Assembly (NCBI RefSeq): GCF_006125015.1
Contig: NZ_SZZN01000001.1
Span: 310,001 to 374,000, forward strand
From: Roseovarius arcticus
GTDB taxonomy: Bacteria; Pseudomonadota; Alphaproteobacteria; Rhodobacterales; Rhodobacteraceae
Length of the DNA stretch: 64,000 nt
Direction: 5' to 3'
The stretch's first letter is position 1, and each line of letters opens with the position of its first letter. The notes beneath the pieces were generated by a model, which was not told the origin of the DNA, ran no database searches, and worked only from the letters and a program-made list of their open reading frames with translations. The translations under genes were made by a program, and so were the position numbers. Below, in pieces: positions 34,962 through 44,799 of this stretch.

Positions 34962-36059
34962 TCAGGTGTTGAACAAAAAGTGCAGCACGTCGCCATCCTT
35001 GACGATATACGACTTTCCTTCGGCGCGCATCTTGCCCGCTTCCTTGGCCGCCTGTTCGCCGCCCAGCGAGGTGAAGTCGTTATAGGCGATGGTCTCGGCG
35101 CGGATGAAACCGCGCTCAAAATCACCGTGGATCACGCCTGCTGCCTTCGGCGCCGACGTGCCTGATCGGATCGTCCAGGCGCGTGCCTCTTTCGGGCCTA
35201 CGGTAAAATATGTCTCGAGGTGCAGCAGCTCATAGCCCGCCTTGATCAGGCGCGACAGGCCGGCCTCGTCCAGTCCCATTTCGGTGAGGAACATCTCGGC
35301 CTCATCGGCGTCCAGCTGGCTGATTTCCTCTTCGATCTGGGCGCTGATTACGACGGCGGAATTACCCTCGGCCGCCGCCATCTCGGCCACCTTCGCCGAA
35401 AGGGCATTGCCGCCGGAGGCATCTGCCTCGCCGACGTTGCAGACATAGAGCACCGGCTTGGTGGTCAAAAGTTGCAGCAGCTTCCAGGTCCGTTTGTCGT
35501 CGTCGTCAACAGCGACGGTGCGGGCGGGCTGGCCCTGCTCCAGCGCGGCAAGTGCTGCCTTTAGCAGGCGCTCTTGCTGGATTGCCTCCTTGTCGCCGCC
35601 GCGGACCTTGCGGGTGATGTTCTGCATCCGCTTCTCTATGCTCTCGATATCAGCCAGCATCAGCTCGGTCTCGATCGTTTCGGCGTCGGCCACCGGATCG
35701 ACGCGGCCCTCGACATGGGTGACGTCGCCATCCTCAAAGCAGCGCAGCACATGCGCAATCGCGTCCACCTCGCGGATATTGGCCAAAAACTGGTTTCCCA
35801 GACCCTCGCCCTTGCTGGCGCCCTTTACGAGGCCGGCGATATCGACGAACGTCATCCGGGTAGGAATAATCTGCTTGCTGCCCGCGATCTGCGCTAACGT
35901 GTCCAGGCGCACATCCGGCACTGCCACATCGCCCACGTTCGGCTCAATCGTGCAAAAGGGAAAGTTGGCGGCCTGCGCGGCGGCGGTGCGCGTCAACGCG
36001 TTAAACAGCGTGGACTTGCCGACGTTCGGCATCCCGACGATACCCATTTTAAAACCCAT
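34962..36059 (-). CDS. ychF: Redox-regulated ATPase YchF (OLA1 family)
   Basis: A 365-residue Obg-family protein. The P-loop GMPNVGKST is at 9-17, DIAGLVKGASKGEGLGNQFL is the G3/switch II region, and the usual NKxD is replaced by NVGE, the change that makes YchF prefer ATP. A C-terminal TGS domain holds FTVGPKEARAW and the terminal KDGDVLHFLFN. It binds ribosomes and acts in translation or oxidative-stress control. The gene is divergent from trpA. Confidence 0.95.
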   Translation of the reverse strand: MGFKMGIVGMPNVGKSTLFNALTRTAAAQAANFPFCTIEPNVGDVAVPDVRLDTLAQIAGSKQIIPTRMTFVDIAGLVKGASKGEGLGNQFLANIREVDAIAHVLRCFEDGDVTHVEGRVDPVADAETIETELMLADIESIEKRMQNITRKVRGGDKEAIQQERLLKAALAALEQGQPARTVAVDDDDKRTWKLLQLLTTKPVLYVCNVGEADASGGNALSAKVAEMAAAEGNSAVVISAQIEEEISQLDADEAEMFLTEMGLDEAGLSRLIKAGYELLHLETYFTVGPKEARAWTIRSGTSAPKAAGVIHGDFERGFIRAETIAYNDFTSLGGEQAAKEAGKMRAEGKSYIVKDGDVLHFLFNT

Positions 36060-36180
36060 GACGGCGCTCCTGATCCAGAATTCACGGCATCTATGGCAGT
36101 GGGGGGCGCGAGGTCAAGCAGACCATTGATTTCTGCGTCCCTTTGGGCCAAACCCTGAGCGGTCACAAAAGGGAAATGCC

Positions 36181-36972
36181 ATGAGCCGTATCGACGCCAA
36201 ATTCGCCGAGTTAAAGACCGCCGGGAAAAAGGCGTTCGTGGCCTACATCATGGCCGGCGATCCCGATTTTGACACGTCGCTTGAAGTGGTCAAGGGCATG
36301 CCCGCAGCTGGCGTCGACATTATCGAGCTGGGTCTGCCCTTCACCGATCCGATGGCCGATGGTGAGGCGATCCAGCTGGCCGGGCAACGCGCGCTTAAGG
36401 GCGGCATGACGCTCAAGCGGACGCTGCAATTGGCGCGCGAATTTCGCAAGGGCGACGACACGACGCCTATCGTGTTGATGGGCTACTACAACCCGATCTT
36501 TAATCACGGCGTGCCGCAGTTCCTGATTGACGCACGCGAGGCAGGTATCGATGGCCTGATCGTCGTTGATCTGCCCCCGGAAGAGGATGAGGAACTGTGC
36601 ATCCCCGCGCAGGCTGCGGGCCTCAATTTTATCCGGCTGGCAACGCCTACGACCGATGACAAGCGTCTGCCCAAAGTCCTACAGAACACCTCTGGCTTCG
36701 TCTATTATGTCTCGATCACCGGCATCACTGGCGCCGCTGCGGCCGAGGCCGGGGATGTGGCGCCAGAGGTGGCCCGCATTAAAAAACAGACCGATCTGCC
36801 CGTCATCGTCGGCTTTGGCATCCGCACGCCCGAGACGTCGAAGGCCATTGCTGGCGTGGCCGACGGCGCGGTCGTCGGATCGGCTATCGTTAGCCGGATG
36901 GCAGCGGGGGACAGCCCGGCGAAGGTGCTGGAGTTTGTCAAAGGGTTGGCCGACGGCGCCCACTCGGCCTGA
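36181..36972 (+). CDS. trpA: Tryptophan synthase alpha chain
   Basis: A 263-residue TIM barrel that cleaves indole-3-glycerol phosphate to indole and glyceraldehyde 3-phosphate. The catalytic E49 ([10 protein letters not shown]) and D60 (TDPMADG) sit at the classic positions, and [12 protein letters not shown] and VGFGIRTPE hold the phosphate loop. trpB is not next to it here, so the pair is split. The ogt gene starts one base after its stop. AAAGGGAAATGCC precedes the ATG. Confidence 0.96.
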   Translation: MSRIDAKFAELKTAGKKAFVAYIMAGDPDFDTSLEVVKGMPAAGVDIIELGLPFTDPMADGEAIQLAGQRALKGGMTLKRTLQLAREFRKGDDTTPIVLMGYYNPIFNHGVPQFLIDAREAGIDGLIVVDLPPEEDEELCIPAQAAGLNFIRLATPTTDDKRLPKVLQNTSGFVYYVSITGITGAAAAEAGDVAPEVARIKKQTDLPVIVGFGIRTPETSKAIAGVADGAVVGSAIVSRMAAGDSPAKVLEFVKGLADGAHSA

Positions 36973-36973
36973 G

Positions 36974-37429
36974 ATGGCAAGTGCCTCGCTCACGACACCC
37001 CTCGGTGCGCTCTGCGTGACAGAGGAGGGCGGAGCAATCACAGCGCTGGCGTGGCACGATGCGTTTATGCCGGATGACACACCGCTGCTCCGCCGCGCGT
37101 TAAAGCAGTTGGCCGCTTATTTCGCAGGCGAGTTGCACCAGTTCGATCTACCCACCCGCGTCAACGGTACCGCGTTTCAGAGACAGGTCTGCGAAGCCAT
37201 CGCCGCCATCCCCCACGGCGAAACGCGCAGCTACGGTGATCTGGCAAAGGCCCTAAAAGCGCCCGCGCAAGCCATCGGCACAGGCTGCGGCGGCAATCCG
37301 ATCCCGATTATTATTCCCTGCCACCGGGTACTGGGGACGAACGGCCTTGGCGGTTTTTCCGGTAAGGGCGGTGTCGAGACGAAGGTTTGGCTATTGCGGC
37401 ATGAAGGGGCGGGCGGGTTGTTGATTTAG
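36974..37429 (+). CDS. ogt: Methylated-DNA-[protein]-cysteine S-methyltransferase
   Basis: A 151-residue suicide repair protein that takes the methyl group from O6-methylguanine. The acceptor cysteine is C116 in PIIIPCHRVLG, and the recognition helix region is GETRSYGDLAKAL; GGNPIPIIIPCHR is the usual context. The ATG at 36974 comes one base after the trpA stop, so the two are cotranscribed. The start used by a longer alternative frame inside trpA is not credible. The 3' end overlaps the convergent NYN gene by four bases. Confidence 0.93.
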   Translation: MASASLTTPLGALCVTEEGGAITALAWHDAFMPDDTPLLRRALKQLAAYFAGELHQFDLPTRVNGTAFQRQVCEAIAAIPHGETRSYGDLAKALKAPAQAIGTGCGGNPIPIIIPCHRVLGTNGLGGFSGKGGVETKVWLLRHEGAGGLLI

Positions 37430-38112
37430 ATAGGGAGCCCCGCGAAACCAGCTGGCTTGTAGCGGACCATCGCTTCCGGGCCGCGCGGGTCCAAAGCATA
37501 GAGGTCGGAGCGGTTTGCCAAATATGCGCGCCAGCTACGCTCGGGATAGGTGCTGATCTGCGTGCCGTGCTTTTTGCGCATTGCCGCAGCCAGATCAACG
37601 AGCCGCATACCGGACCCCTTTTCGGTGTGCTGCTGGATCATGGCACGGATTCTACGGTCAAAGTCAGCTGACGTACCAGTAGGAATCAACTTTGTTTCTC
37701 CCAACTTTTCTTCGCCCCCCAACTGCACAAACGTCGAACAAGCCATACGAAAACACTCGGGCGCTTTCGCCTCGCCCAAGCCCAGCACATGCAATCCCCG
37801 TTCTCGCAGACGTTGCGACAGATGGGTGAAATCTCCGTCCGATGTCGCGACGGCAAAGGTTTGAAGTCCGCCCGTTAGCGCCAGTTCCATTGCGTCAATG
37901 CAAAGGAGAACGTCAGCCGCGTTTTTGCCTGCGCCCGCATGCATCACACGATAGCCCGGGGCGTTCAGCCAGTCGCAGGAGTGGTGCGCACCGCCATAGA
38001 CACGGGCGACGTCGACCCGGCCCAATTTGCGCGCGTATGAAAGTATATCTTTTGCATGGGTGGCGCTAATGTTGTCGCCATCGACCAATAGCGCGATCCG
38101 CTCTGCACTCAT
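37426..38112 (-). CDS. NYN-domain nuclease with OST-HTH/LOTUS-like C-terminus
   Basis: A 228-residue protein. Residues 1-140 are a PIN-like NYN domain: IALLVDGDNIS, the aspartate in AADVLLCIDAMELAL, and ATSDGDFTHLSQRLRERG give the acidic catalytic set of the LabA/VPA0323 family. Residues 155-225 (FDRRIRAMIQQHTEKGSGMRLVDLAAAMRK and TYPERSWRAYLANRSDLYAL) look like a LOTUS-type winged helix that may bind RNA. It is probably an RNase. ATG 38112 was chosen because the longer frame upstream is not protein-like. Confidence 0.82.
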   Translation of the reverse strand: MSAERIALLVDGDNISATHAKDILSYARKLGRVDVARVYGGAHHSCDWLNAPGYRVMHAGAGKNAADVLLCIDAMELALTGGLQTFAVATSDGDFTHLSQRLRERGLHVLGLGEAKAPECFRMACSTFVQLGGEEKLGETKLIPTGTSADFDRRIRAMIQQHTEKGSGMRLVDLAAAMRKKHGTQISTYPERSWRAYLANRSDLYALDPRGPEAMVRYKPAGFAGLPI

Positions 38113-38227
38113 CACTAGTTTCCATGGATAACCCGTAACCTGATGGAATGATAGGAAGGCAATGGGGCGGAAATTTGACAAATCGGGGCGAGGATGCGGG
38201 TTTTTGGCTTGGATATCCCAGCGAGGG

Positions 38228-38926
38228 TCAGGCTGCCTTACGCTCGGGCACGATCTGCTGCACGATACCCGCGCCGAGCAGATAGACTGACGCGATGACC
38301 AGGCCCCAGTGGGCCCAGCTTTCGGGGTGGAAATCGACCCAAGCGGCCCAGCCTGCAAAGAACGTCCAGATAAAGATCATCGGCAGCGATATCTTCCGCC
38401 AGCGCTTGGTGCGCACGGGATGCACGAACTTCAGTGGCAGGAACATCGCGATAGCCAGCACCGTCACCAGTCCCAGCGTAAACCAGTGGGGCGGCTCGGT
38501 TGCAAAAAGGACCAGCACCAGCATGTTCCAGCAGCCCGGAAAGCCTTGAAATGACTTGTCTTCGGTCTTCATTCCGCGGTCGCAGAAATACATAGAGCTG
38601 GCAAAGATAATGGCGATAATTGCCACCCAACCCGGCCAGCCTGGCAGCAGCCCGGACTTGAAAAGGGCAAACGCGGGAATGAACGCGTAGGTGATGAAAT
38701 CGATGATCATGTCCAGCAAATTGCCGTCGAAGCGGGGGGCGTATTTCGCCACGTCATACTTGCGCGCCAGCGGGCCATCCGCGCCGTCGACGGCGAAGGC
38801 AACGACCAACCAGACGAACATCAGGCCCCATTGTTCATCAGCCGCCGCCAACATGGCCAGCATGGCGAACACGATGCCTGTCGCAGTAAAGAGATGGACA
38901 GAGAGGGCTTTGATTTCGCGAGTCAT
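38228..38926 (-). CDS. pcs: Phosphatidylcholine synthase
   Basis: A 232-residue membrane enzyme that condenses choline with CDP-diacylglycerol to give phosphatidylcholine. The CDP-alcohol phosphotransferase motif is DGADGPLAR followed by the spaced FDGNLLDMIID. Eight or so helices fill the rest. Phosphatidylcholine is a usual membrane lipid in marine alphaproteobacteria. MTREIKALSVHLFTATG is the natural N-terminus; 112 residues upstream in the frame are not protein-like. Confidence 0.93.
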   Translation of the reverse strand: MTREIKALSVHLFTATGIVFAMLAMLAAADEQWGLMFVWLVVAFAVDGADGPLARKYDVAKYAPRFDGNLLDMIIDFITYAFIPAFALFKSGLLPGWPGWVAIIAIIFASSMYFCDRGMKTEDKSFQGFPGCWNMLVLVLFATEPPHWFTLGLVTVLAIAMFLPLKFVHPVRTKRWRKISLPMIFIWTFFAGWAAWVDFHPESWAHWGLVIASVYLLGAGIVQQIVPERKAA

Positions 38927-38961
38927 GGCGTCCCTATAATCGCTTGGGGCGGGGCGGGCAA

Positions 38962-39876
38962 TCAGGCTTTGGGGTGAGCGCGTGCATAGATTTCCATCAG
39001 GCGGGCGGTGTCGACGCCGGTATAGGCCTGCGTGGTCGATAGCGATGCGTGGCCCAGCAGTTCTTGGATCGCGCGCAGATCGCCGCCGGCATTCAGCAAA
39101 TGAGTGGCAAAGCTGTGGCGCATGGCGTGCGGTGTCGCTGTCGCAGGCAGGCCCAACTGCGCGCGCACGCTTGCCATCACGGATTGGATCGCGCGGGGGG
39201 CCAGTTTTCCACCGCGCGCACCCATGAAGAGCGGGCCGTCCGCCTCGATCGGGTGCGGACAAGCGCGGGTGTAGGCATCAACCGCATCCCGCGCTGCGGG
39301 CAGTACTGGCACAAGCCGCTCCTTGCCGCCCTTGCCAGTGATGCGCAACGTGGTAGCCAGGGGCGCGTCGGCCCCGGTCAGAGATAGCGCCTCGGATATG
39401 CGTAGGCCGCAGCCGTAGAGCAGCGTGATGACCGCCTGATCGCGCGCTGCGATCCATGGCGTCAGCGATTGAAACTCTGCCGTGTCGATCACATTTTTGG
39501 CGGCCTCCACGCTGAGCGGTCTGGGCAGTTTGCGCTGAAACTTGGGGCTACGGGTGGCGAGGACGGCGGTCGGCTCAAACCCTTCACGCTCGGCCAGCCA
39601 GCGAACGAACGATTTGACCGCCGACAGTTTGCGCGCAAGGCTGCGTGCGCCAACATCATGTCCGCGCGTGTGCGCCATCCATGCGCGCATGTCGGAGGTT
39701 GTGATCTGCGCCAGCGCGCCCAAGCCCTGCGGCTCACCCTTGTGCTGCGTGATAAAGGTCAGAAACTCGGTCACGTCGCCAGTATAGGCCGTAATCGTGT
39801 TGGCCGCCGCGCCGCGCAGCGCGCGCTGATGATCCAGCCACAGCGCCAGCGCATCGCGTGCGGCCGGCGAGATCAT
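38962..39876 (-). CDS. xerC: Tyrosine recombinase XerC
   Basis: A 304-residue tyrosine recombinase for chromosome dimer resolution at dif with XerD. The catalytic residues read R159 (YGCGLRISEAL), H250 and R253 (HAMRHSFATHLL), H276 (LLGHASLSTTQ) and Y285 (QAYTGVD). An N-terminal SAM-like DNA-binding domain fills residues 1-110. It overlaps the DUF484 gene by four bases; a DUF484-xerC pair is a common arrangement, which supports XerC rather than an island integrase. Confidence 0.92.
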   Translation of the reverse strand: MISPAARDALALWLDHQRALRGAAANTITAYTGDVTEFLTFITQHKGEPQGLGALAQITTSDMRAWMAHTRGHDVGARSLARKLSAVKSFVRWLAEREGFEPTAVLATRSPKFQRKLPRPLSVEAAKNVIDTAEFQSLTPWIAARDQAVITLLYGCGLRISEALSLTGADAPLATTLRITGKGGKERLVPVLPAARDAVDAYTRACPHPIEADGPLFMGARGGKLAPRAIQSVMASVRAQLGLPATATPHAMRHSFATHLLNAGGDLRAIQELLGHASLSTTQAYTGVDTARLMEIYARAHPKA

Positions 39877-40589
39877 GACAGCCAGCGCCGCATCGCCCTC
39901 TCAAACACGCCTGCAAAAAAGGTCAGCAGATCAGTGCCCTGTTGCGGGGTGAACTGGTGCGGGTCCTCGGCGCCCAAGACCAGCATACCGGGCAGGCGCC
40001 CCTCGCCGAAATCAAGGCGCAGACACGCCTCGGAGCGGATATGCGCGGCCGCTTCGCCGTGTAGCGCGCCCTCGCCACCGCTAAGCTGGCGCAAAGTGAC
40101 CTGCCGCTCTCCGTTGCGGCCATTCTCGATGTAGCGCGCCACGAATCCCGGCTCGGCCACCGACAGAACCTCGCCCAGGCGCTTTACGGCGGGGTCGTCG
40201 TCGTCCTGCACCGATTCGAGTATCAGTCGCACCGATGAGACGCGCAGGATGTCGGCTACTTCGCCGCCCAGATCGCGCAGGAACGCCTCAAATTCAGTGG
40301 GGTCGAGCATGCGCAGAATGGCGCGATGCACTTGATTTGTACCGGCCAGATTGTCGTAGGCGGCGGCAATGACACTGCGATGCGTATCCTCAAGCCGGTC
40401 CAACCGCGCCTCCAGCCTGTCCATCGCGATTCCGCGCAGATCGACGATATTGCCGCCCATCGCCCGCTCGTTCGCGGCGATCAGAGCATGCATAAGGTCA
40501 TGATCTTCTAGGATAACATCGGGCTGACTGATGATCCGCTCGCGCAGATGATCGTCCATCTTTGGTTTACTGCTCATGCTCACGCTCAT
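39873..40589 (-). CDS. DUF484-family protein
   Basis: A 238-residue soluble protein. The family N-terminus reads LRERIISQPDVILEDHDLMHALIAANE, followed by a helical linker (DRLEARLDRLEDTHR) and a GAF-like C-terminal domain. It is encoded just upstream of xerC with overlapping ends. DUF484 proteins have no settled role. Start ATG 40589 (MSVSMSSKPKM); ATG 40577 is an alternative. Confidence 0.85.
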   Translation of the reverse strand: MSVSMSSKPKMDDHLRERIISQPDVILEDHDLMHALIAANERAMGGNIVDLRGIAMDRLEARLDRLEDTHRSVIAAAYDNLAGTNQVHRAILRMLDPTEFEAFLRDLGGEVADILRVSSVRLILESVQDDDDPAVKRLGEVLSVAEPGFVARYIENGRNGERQVTLRQLSGGEGALHGEAAAHIRSEACLRLDFGEGRLPGMLVLGAEDPHQFTPQQGTDLLTFFAGVFERAMRRWLS

Positions 40590-40821
40590 TTTTTGGTTTT
40601 GTGGGTTGTAGCATGGGGTTGAGGGGAAATCTTCATCTGATTTGAGGGTGAGGGGCGAAAAGATGCTGGGCAGAGGGGGGCAGGATGGCAATGACTGCAT
40701 ATCTTGCGAAACTCGGTCGTTTCCGCATCACGGATCGATGAGGGGCTGCCAACGATGCAGTTTCCCAACTCTTCAAATCGAAACTTGGCCTAATTTGTGG
40801 ATGTGCGATCGCTGGCGCGTT

Positions 40822-41577
40822 TCAGTGATCTTTGCGAAGCAACACCCGGTGAACTTTGGGCCGTGCAGCGATGGTTGTAACAGTCCCAAATTGCGCCAGT
40901 TTTTCGACTTGCTCGCTTTCTGTTGTTGCGCGCAGGTCGAAAATTGCCGCGCCGCCGGGCTTGAGCGCCTTGTCGATGGTGGGCAGATAGCTATCCACGG
41001 GATAGTGAAAGCCGCACGATATAAAGCTCACCACCAAGTCGACGGGATTGATCGTTTCCGGCGAAGTTTCGCGTGGGTTTACACATTCTATGTCCGCAGC
41101 AGGGACGTTGTTCGCCACCAACAACTGACGAGCGACCTTGAGCGAAGAATAGGCCGCACCTTGATCTTTGAACCCGAAATGGCGGTGCTCATTCTGCTCT
41201 AGGTCGATGAGGACGATTTCGGTTTTCAATGACATCGCGGCAAACAGATCGAAAAACCCGTAACCGCATCCGATATCAGCAATGCGTCTTGGCTTTAACT
41301 CCTTCAGCAATCCCTCAATGGCGAGGTATTCTGCATGGATCACCCCTGCCGCGCGCTGTGCGATCTTTATACCCAAGTCGTCGATAACCGCACTGATTGG
41401 TTCGACGTTGCCCCGGTTCCACGCCTTGATGATTTGACCGGATTTGGGAATGTCGAACATGACCTCTGATCTTTGCAGAAGTAGGTTCAGATAGTCGTCG
41501 CGCTCAAAGCAGCTCAGATCGAGAGAGTTTATTGCTTCGGTCTTAGATCCTGCTTCAATACTGGCTTTAGCTGACAT
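40822..41577 (-). CDS. SAM-dependent methyltransferase
   Basis: A 251-residue class I methyltransferase. Motif I is RRIADIGCGYGFFDLFAA, the acidic end of strand 2 is IVLIDLEQNE, and VDLVVSFISCGFHYPVDSYL fits motif IV. An N-terminal helical domain of about 85 residues precedes the fold. The acceptor is unknown; related proteins include sugar O-methyltransferases. Wobble positions are less GC-rich than in the neighbours, which hints at recent arrival. It stands alone between DUF484 and transaldolase genes. Confidence 0.72.
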   Translation of the reverse strand: MSAKASIEAGSKTEAINSLDLSCFERDDYLNLLLQRSEVMFDIPKSGQIIKAWNRGNVEPISAVIDDLGIKIAQRAAGVIHAEYLAIEGLLKELKPRRIADIGCGYGFFDLFAAMSLKTEIVLIDLEQNEHRHFGFKDQGAAYSSLKVARQLLVANNVPAADIECVNPRETSPETINPVDLVVSFISCGFHYPVDSYLPTIDKALKPGGAAIFDLRATTESEQVEKLAQFGTVTTIAARPKVHRVLLRKDH

Positions 41578-41703
41578 TGAACTTCCCTTTTGGTGCGTGC
41601 TTTATCTTGGGAATTTTTTTCCCCATGCGAAGTTCTGTAGGACGGCATCTGGCAACGACCGGCTCAAAGCAGCCGATGGGTGCGTTGGGCCGAGATGGTA
41701 ATA

Positions 41704-41729
41704 CGCCCGGCGGCGCGATCCGCCGGGCG
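41704..41729 (-). terminator. 10-bp hairpin after the transaldolase gene
   Basis: CGCCCGGCGG at 41704-41713 pairs perfectly with CCGCCGGGCG at 41720-41729 across CGCGAT. It lies 27 bases beyond the transaldolase stop on the minus strand, with only a weak T stretch after it on that strand (GTATTACC). Confidence 0.6.
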
Positions 41730-41755
41730 CAAGGTCTATTCACTTTTCAACCGCG

Positions 41756-42409
41756 TCAAACGATTTTCTGACCTGTCTTGGCCCAATCCTTCATGAACTG
41801 GTCCAGCCCGGCGTCGGTCAGCGGGTGATCTGCCATCTTCTTGATCACTGCGGGCGGCGCGGTCATCACGTCCGAACCGACCATCGCGGCCTGATAAGCG
41901 TGGTTCACTGTACGGATGGAGGCCGCCAATATCTGCGTCTCGTATCCGTAATTGTCATAGATTTGGCGGATGTCGGAAATCAGTTCCATCCCGTCAAGGT
42001 TGATGTCGTCCAGCCGACCGATGAAGGGGCTGATAAATGTCGCGCCGACTTTGGCCGCTAGCAGCGCCTGATTGGCCGAAAAGCACAAGGTCACGTTAAC
42101 CATGTTGCCCTCATCCGACAGCACCTTGCATGCCTTGAGGCCGGCCCATGTCAGCGGCACTTTGACTGCGATGTTGCCCGCGATCTTTGCCAGCTTGCGG
42201 CCCTCTTCGATCATTGCATCGGCCTCCAGCGCGACGACCTCGGCGCTGACGGGGCCGTCGACCATTTCGGCGATCTCTTTGGTGACTTCCAAAATATCCC
42301 GGCCTGATTTCAGGATCAGCGACGGGTTAGTGGTGACTCCGTCGACCATGCCCAGATCGTTCAGCTCGGCGATTTGATCGACTTCGGCGGTATCTACGAA
42401 AAATTTCAT
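41756..42409 (-). CDS. tal: Transaldolase (small, subfamily 3B/FSA-like)
   Basis: A 217-residue TIM barrel of the short transaldolase/fructose-6-phosphate aldolase group. The Schiff-base lysine is K83 in [26 protein letters not shown] binds the phosphate, and SPFIGRLDD is the other family mark. It moves a dihydroxyacetone unit between sugar phosphates in the pentose phosphate pathway. Length alone does not separate transaldolase from FSA. It is divergent from priA. Confidence 0.9.
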   Translation of the reverse strand: MKFFVDTAEVDQIAELNDLGMVDGVTTNPSLILKSGRDILEVTKEIAEMVDGPVSAEVVALEADAMIEEGRKLAKIAGNIAVKVPLTWAGLKACKVLSDEGNMVNVTLCFSANQALLAAKVGATFISPFIGRLDDINLDGMELISDIRQIYDNYGYETQILAASIRTVNHAYQAAMVGSDVMTAPPAVIKKMADHPLTDAGLDQFMKDWAKTGQKIV

Positions 42410-42502
42410 GGTGGCGGCCCTATCTGGTGGATTGGAGTTTGCTCGGGGTTGGTTTATCCCATGGGCGACCCCCGTGAAACCCCGGAAAAGGAGCGCGCGC
42501 GC

Positions 42503-44701
42503 GTGACCGCTGCCCCCAAATTTTTTGACGCAGGCGAACTAGTGGGCGTGCTGACAGCCCAGCCACTGGATCGCGTGCTGGATTACCGCGCGCCGGAGGG
42601 GGGCTGTTTTTTAGGTGCGTTCGTTGAGGTGCCTTTGGGTCCGCGCAAGGTACTGGGCGTCGTCTGGGGGGCGGGCGAGGGCGGCTATGATCTGGCCAAG
42701 GTGCGCAGCATACTCCGCGTGCTGGACGCGGCGCCGATGGCCGATGAAATGCAGGTGTTTCTGCAAAAGGCTGCTGATTACACCCTGACGCCAATGAACG
42801 CGATGCTGCGCCTCGCCACCCGCGCGCCGGGGCTGGGTGATCCTCCGTCGATGCGCAAAGTGTACCGGATCGGCTATTCCGCGCCGTCGAGGGTGACGGA
42901 TGCGCGCAGCCGCGTGCTGGAGGTGCTGGAGGGGCAGGGCGATCAGTCGTTCACGCTGAAGGAGCTTTCGGATGAGGCGGGTGTCACCGCGTCGGTCATC
43001 AAGGGGCTGGTGAAGCAGGGAGCTGTTGATGAAGTAGATACCCCCCGCGACACGCCCTACCGCCGTCTCGATCCGGCGCTTGCATCAAAGGAATTGACAG
43101 GCGATCAGGCTAGCTGCGCCGCCACGCTGGATACCGCGATCCAGACTGGCGCATACGGCACTACACTGCTGCGCGGCGTGACCGGTTCGGGCAAGACCGA
43201 AGTATATCTGGAGGCCGTCGCCAGCACCCTGCGTACGGGGCGTCAGGCGCTGGTGCTGCTCCCGGAAATCGCGCTTACGGCAGAATTCCTGACCCGTGTT
43301 CAGGCCCGTTTCGGCGCCAAGCCCGCCGAGTGGCACTCAGGCGTTACCCTGACCGAGCGGCGCCGCTGCTGGAAGATGGTCGGCGAGGGCGGTGCGCAGT
43401 TGGTCGTCGGCGCGCGGTCGGCGCTCTTTCTGCCATTCCGCGATCTGGGCCTGATCGTGGTCGATGAGGAGCATGACACCTCCTACAAGCAGGAAGACGG
43501 TGTTTTGTATAATGCGCGTGATATGGCCGTGCTACGCGCGTCGATCTGCGGCGCGCAGGTGGTGCTGGCGTCGGCCACGCCCAGCCTTGAGACTTGGGTC
43601 AACGCCGAGGCGGGCAAATATACCCGGCTGGATCTAAAGGCTCGGTTTGGCGTCGCAGTCATGCCCGAAGTGCGTGCGATAGATATGCGGGTTGAGGATC
43701 TTCCGGGCAACCGCTGGATATCGCCCACCATGCAATCGGCGATCACGCAGCGAATTGAACGCGGCGAGCAATCGCTGCTGTTCATCAATCGTCGCGGCTA
43801 TGCACCCGTCACAATCTGCCGGGCCTGCGGGCATCAGGTGGGCTGCGATCACTGCGATGCGCGCATGGTCGAACATCGATTCCAAAAGCGCCTGATGTGC
43901 CACCAATGCGGCGAGACAAAGCCGATGCCGGAGAAATGCCCCTCCTGCGAGGTGGAGGGCAAGATGGCCCCTGTCGGCCCCGGCGTTGAACGTCTGGGCG
44001 AGGAGGCGGCATCTTTATTCCCCGACGCGCGCGTTGCGACGCTTAGCTCTGATATGTTCGCCAGCTCGCGTGCGCTAAAAGAGCAGATCCGCGCCATCGC
44101 CATGGGCGAGGCCGATATCATCATCGGCACGCAGCTGGTGGCGAAGGGGCACAACTTTCCACTGCTCACGCTGGTCGGTGTGATCGACGCAGATCTAGGT
44201 CTGCAAGGGTCGGACCTGCGCGCGGCCGAGCGGACATTTCAGCTGATGCGCCAAGTCGCGGGCCGCGCGGGCCGCGCCGACAAGCCGGGCACGGCCATGC
44301 TGCAAACCTTCCAGCCCGAACACCCGGTGATCCGTGCGATCCTGTCCGGCGACGAGGAAGGCTTCTGGCGCGCCGAGGCAGAGGAGCGCAGGCACGCGGG
44401 CGTGCCGCCCTTCGGACGCATGGCGGGCATCATCCTCAGCTCGCCCGACATGCAGCAAGCGTTCGATGTGGGTGCCGCGCTGGCGCGCTCTGACGGGCCG
44501 CTGCGCCAGATCGGCGCGCAGGTTTATGGCCCTGCGCCTGCGCCCATCGCCCGTGTCCGCGGACGCCACCGCGTGCGGTTACTGGTCAAGGCGCCCAAAG
44601 GGGCGGCGCTGCAACCGGCGCTGGCGCAGTGGATTGCAAGTGTTCGCGCGCCCAACTCGCTGCGACTGAGCGTGGATATCGACCCTCAGAGTTTTTACTG
44701 A
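42503..44701 (+). CDS. priA: Primosomal protein N' (replication restart helicase PriA)
   Basis: A 732-residue superfamily 2 helicase, the same size as E. coli PriA. The N-terminal 3'-DNA-binding domain is followed by Walker [19 protein letters not shown] in [14 protein letters not shown], and the eight-cysteine zinc region [13 protein letters not shown] and [17 protein letters not shown]. Motif VI-like [10 protein letters not shown] is near the end. The GTG at 42503 is proposed as start since AAAGGAG (42487-42493) lies nine bases before it; an ATG at 42461 lacks such a site. It reloads the replisome at stalled forks. Confidence 0.95.
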   Translation: MTAAPKFFDAGELVGVLTAQPLDRVLDYRAPEGGCFLGAFVEVPLGPRKVLGVVWGAGEGGYDLAKVRSILRVLDAAPMADEMQVFLQKAADYTLTPMNAMLRLATRAPGLGDPPSMRKVYRIGYSAPSRVTDARSRVLEVLEGQGDQSFTLKELSDEAGVTASVIKGLVKQGAVDEVDTPRDTPYRRLDPALASKELTGDQASCAATLDTAIQTGAYGTTLLRGVTGSGKTEVYLEAVASTLRTGRQALVLLPEIALTAEFLTRVQARFGAKPAEWHSGVTLTERRRCWKMVGEGGAQLVVGARSALFLPFRDLGLIVVDEEHDTSYKQEDGVLYNARDMAVLRASICGAQVVLASATPSLETWVNAEAGKYTRLDLKARFGVAVMPEVRAIDMRVEDLPGNRWISPTMQSAITQRIERGEQSLLFINRRGYAPVTICRACGHQVGCDHCDARMVEHRFQKRLMCHQCGETKPMPEKCPSCEVEGKMAPVGPGVERLGEEAASLFPDARVATLSSDMFASSRALKEQIRAIAMGEADIIIGTQLVAKGHNFPLLTLVGVIDADLGLQGSDLRAAERTFQLMRQVAGRAGRADKPGTAMLQTFQPEHPVIRAILSGDEEGFWRAEAEERRHAGVPPFGRMAGIILSSPDMQQAFDVGAALARSDGPLRQIGAQVYGPAPAPIARVRGRHRVRLLVKAPKGAALQPALAQWIASVRAPNSLRLSVDIDPQSFY

Positions 44702-44799
44702 GCGCGCGACATTGACGCACTGTGCCAGTTGCGGCATGGAACACGAACAGCGCGGCCCCCAACGCCGCAGCCACCCGGGCGCCAATCCATGCACATCAC

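Noticed and set aside
38962..39876. Island integrase
   Set aside because: The tyrosine recombinase is paired with DUF484 in the usual xerC arrangement and is far from the tRNA, so it is the housekeeping XerC.
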